Positions 63,965 through 64,000 of a DNA stretch of 64,000 nucleotides are shown here, piece after piece. This DNA is from Paenibacillus sp. NAIST15-1 (GTDB lineage: Bacteria; Bacillota; Bacilli; Paenibacillales; Paenibacillaceae): assembly GCF_001894745.1 (NCBI RefSeq), contig NZ_BBYF01000002.1:496001-560000 (forward strand), in the 5' to 3' direction. Position 1 is the first letter of the stretch. Each line of letters opens with the position of its first letter. A program made the position numbers and the translations under genes. The notes under the pieces were generated by a model. It saw only the letters and a list, made by a program, of their open reading frames with translations. It made no database searches and was not told the origin of the DNA.

Positions 63965-64000
63965 ATGCGTGAATTTAGAGATTGTCTAACTTGTGGTAAC
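63965..64000 (+). CDS. Start of a further gene, cut by the window end
   Basis: AAGGAG precedes ATG 63965; MREFRDCLTCGN... suggests another zinc-ribbon protein (CLTC). Only 12 codons are visible. Confidence 0.5.
   Translation, partial: MREFRDCLTCGN

Noticed and set aside
1-64000. CRISPR array
   Set aside because: No series of regularly spaced identical repeats; the ATRAAA-N6-TTTYAT units are isolated single hairpins.
1-64000. Insertion sequences or transposons
   Set aside because: No DDE or HUH transposase with terminal repeats. The gene at 23320 has transposase-like HTHs but no catalytic domain.

Overview
The window looks like part of a large temperate phage or prophage of the SPbeta type from a low-GC Gram-positive host of the order Bacillales. 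The host genus cannot be fixed from sequence alone. The evidence is a set of genes I recognise as SPbeta-like from their motifs, lengths and order. These are an HU protein next to a DxDGD RNA polymerase (yonN/yonO-like), a 445-aa DGQHR-type protein followed by a 325-aa recombinase-fold protein (yopQ/yopR-like; YopR is the SPbeta master repressor MrpR), an ATP-dependent DNA ligase (yoqV-like), a YpsA/YoqJ-type SLOG protein and a uvrX-yolD pair. No head, tail, terminase or lysis genes are visible, so this is the early and middle (replication, regulation, host takeover) half.

Layout. 0-3.2 kb, leftward: HU and the YonO-like RNA polymerase. 3.2-8 kb: a tyrosine recombinase, repeated TGACAAAAA boxes with an AT-rich stretch (candidate origin), a winged-helix replication protein, about 1 kb of non-coding DNA and a P-loop helicase-like protein. 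8-24 kb: short operons of small proteins, a DUF4258/YgiT-type pair, secreted proteins, a 755-aa adenine-methyltransferase-like protein and the ligase. 24-38 kb: an orphan MazF/PemK-like protein behind an SOS box, then a dense rightward run of about 40 small genes. That run holds a metalloprotease-like protein, an HNH protein, a free ClpX-type zinc domain, a zinc-finger/alpha-CTD fusion, two pieces of a serine-recombinase architecture, a HEPN protein and an Ntn-hydrolase-like protein. 38-43 kb: the yopQ-yopR-like repressor cassette followed directly by an agr-like group (AgrB, membrane protein, small Cys peptide, LytTR regulator). 43-54 kb: two tRNAs, an SSB-like protein, a Sak4-like ATPase, a transglycosylase, nucleotide kinase and nucleotidase, a PAPS-reductase-family protein with a sulfur-binding-domain protein, and a SLOG protein. 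54-64 kb: more small genes and the SOS-controlled uvrX-yolD unit.

How the parts may work together (inference): the YopR-like repressor would hold lysogeny. Peptide signalling, which in SPbeta is the arbitrium system, may here be supplied by the agr-like group, since I see no AimR/AimP. The YonO-like polymerase with the HU protein would transcribe late genes lying to the left. The recombinase, iteron region, winged-helix protein, helicase, SSB-like protein, Sak4-like ATPase and ligase would form the replication module.

Three sequence-level patterns cut across genes. (1) An 18-nt stem-loop, ATRAAA-N6-TTTYAT, sits just before many ribosome binding sites. (2) At least five promoters carry the same CTTTA-N6-TAAAG palindrome between -35 and -10. 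(3) At least four substantial genes appear to start at ATA codons placed 8-9 nt after strong Shine-Dalgarno sequences. Several genes also carry single-base frameshifts at homopolymers, one of them at an A AAA AAG slippery heptamer followed by a hairpin. Recoding and sequencing error are both possible explanations.

All family calls come from reading motifs by eye; no database search was possible.
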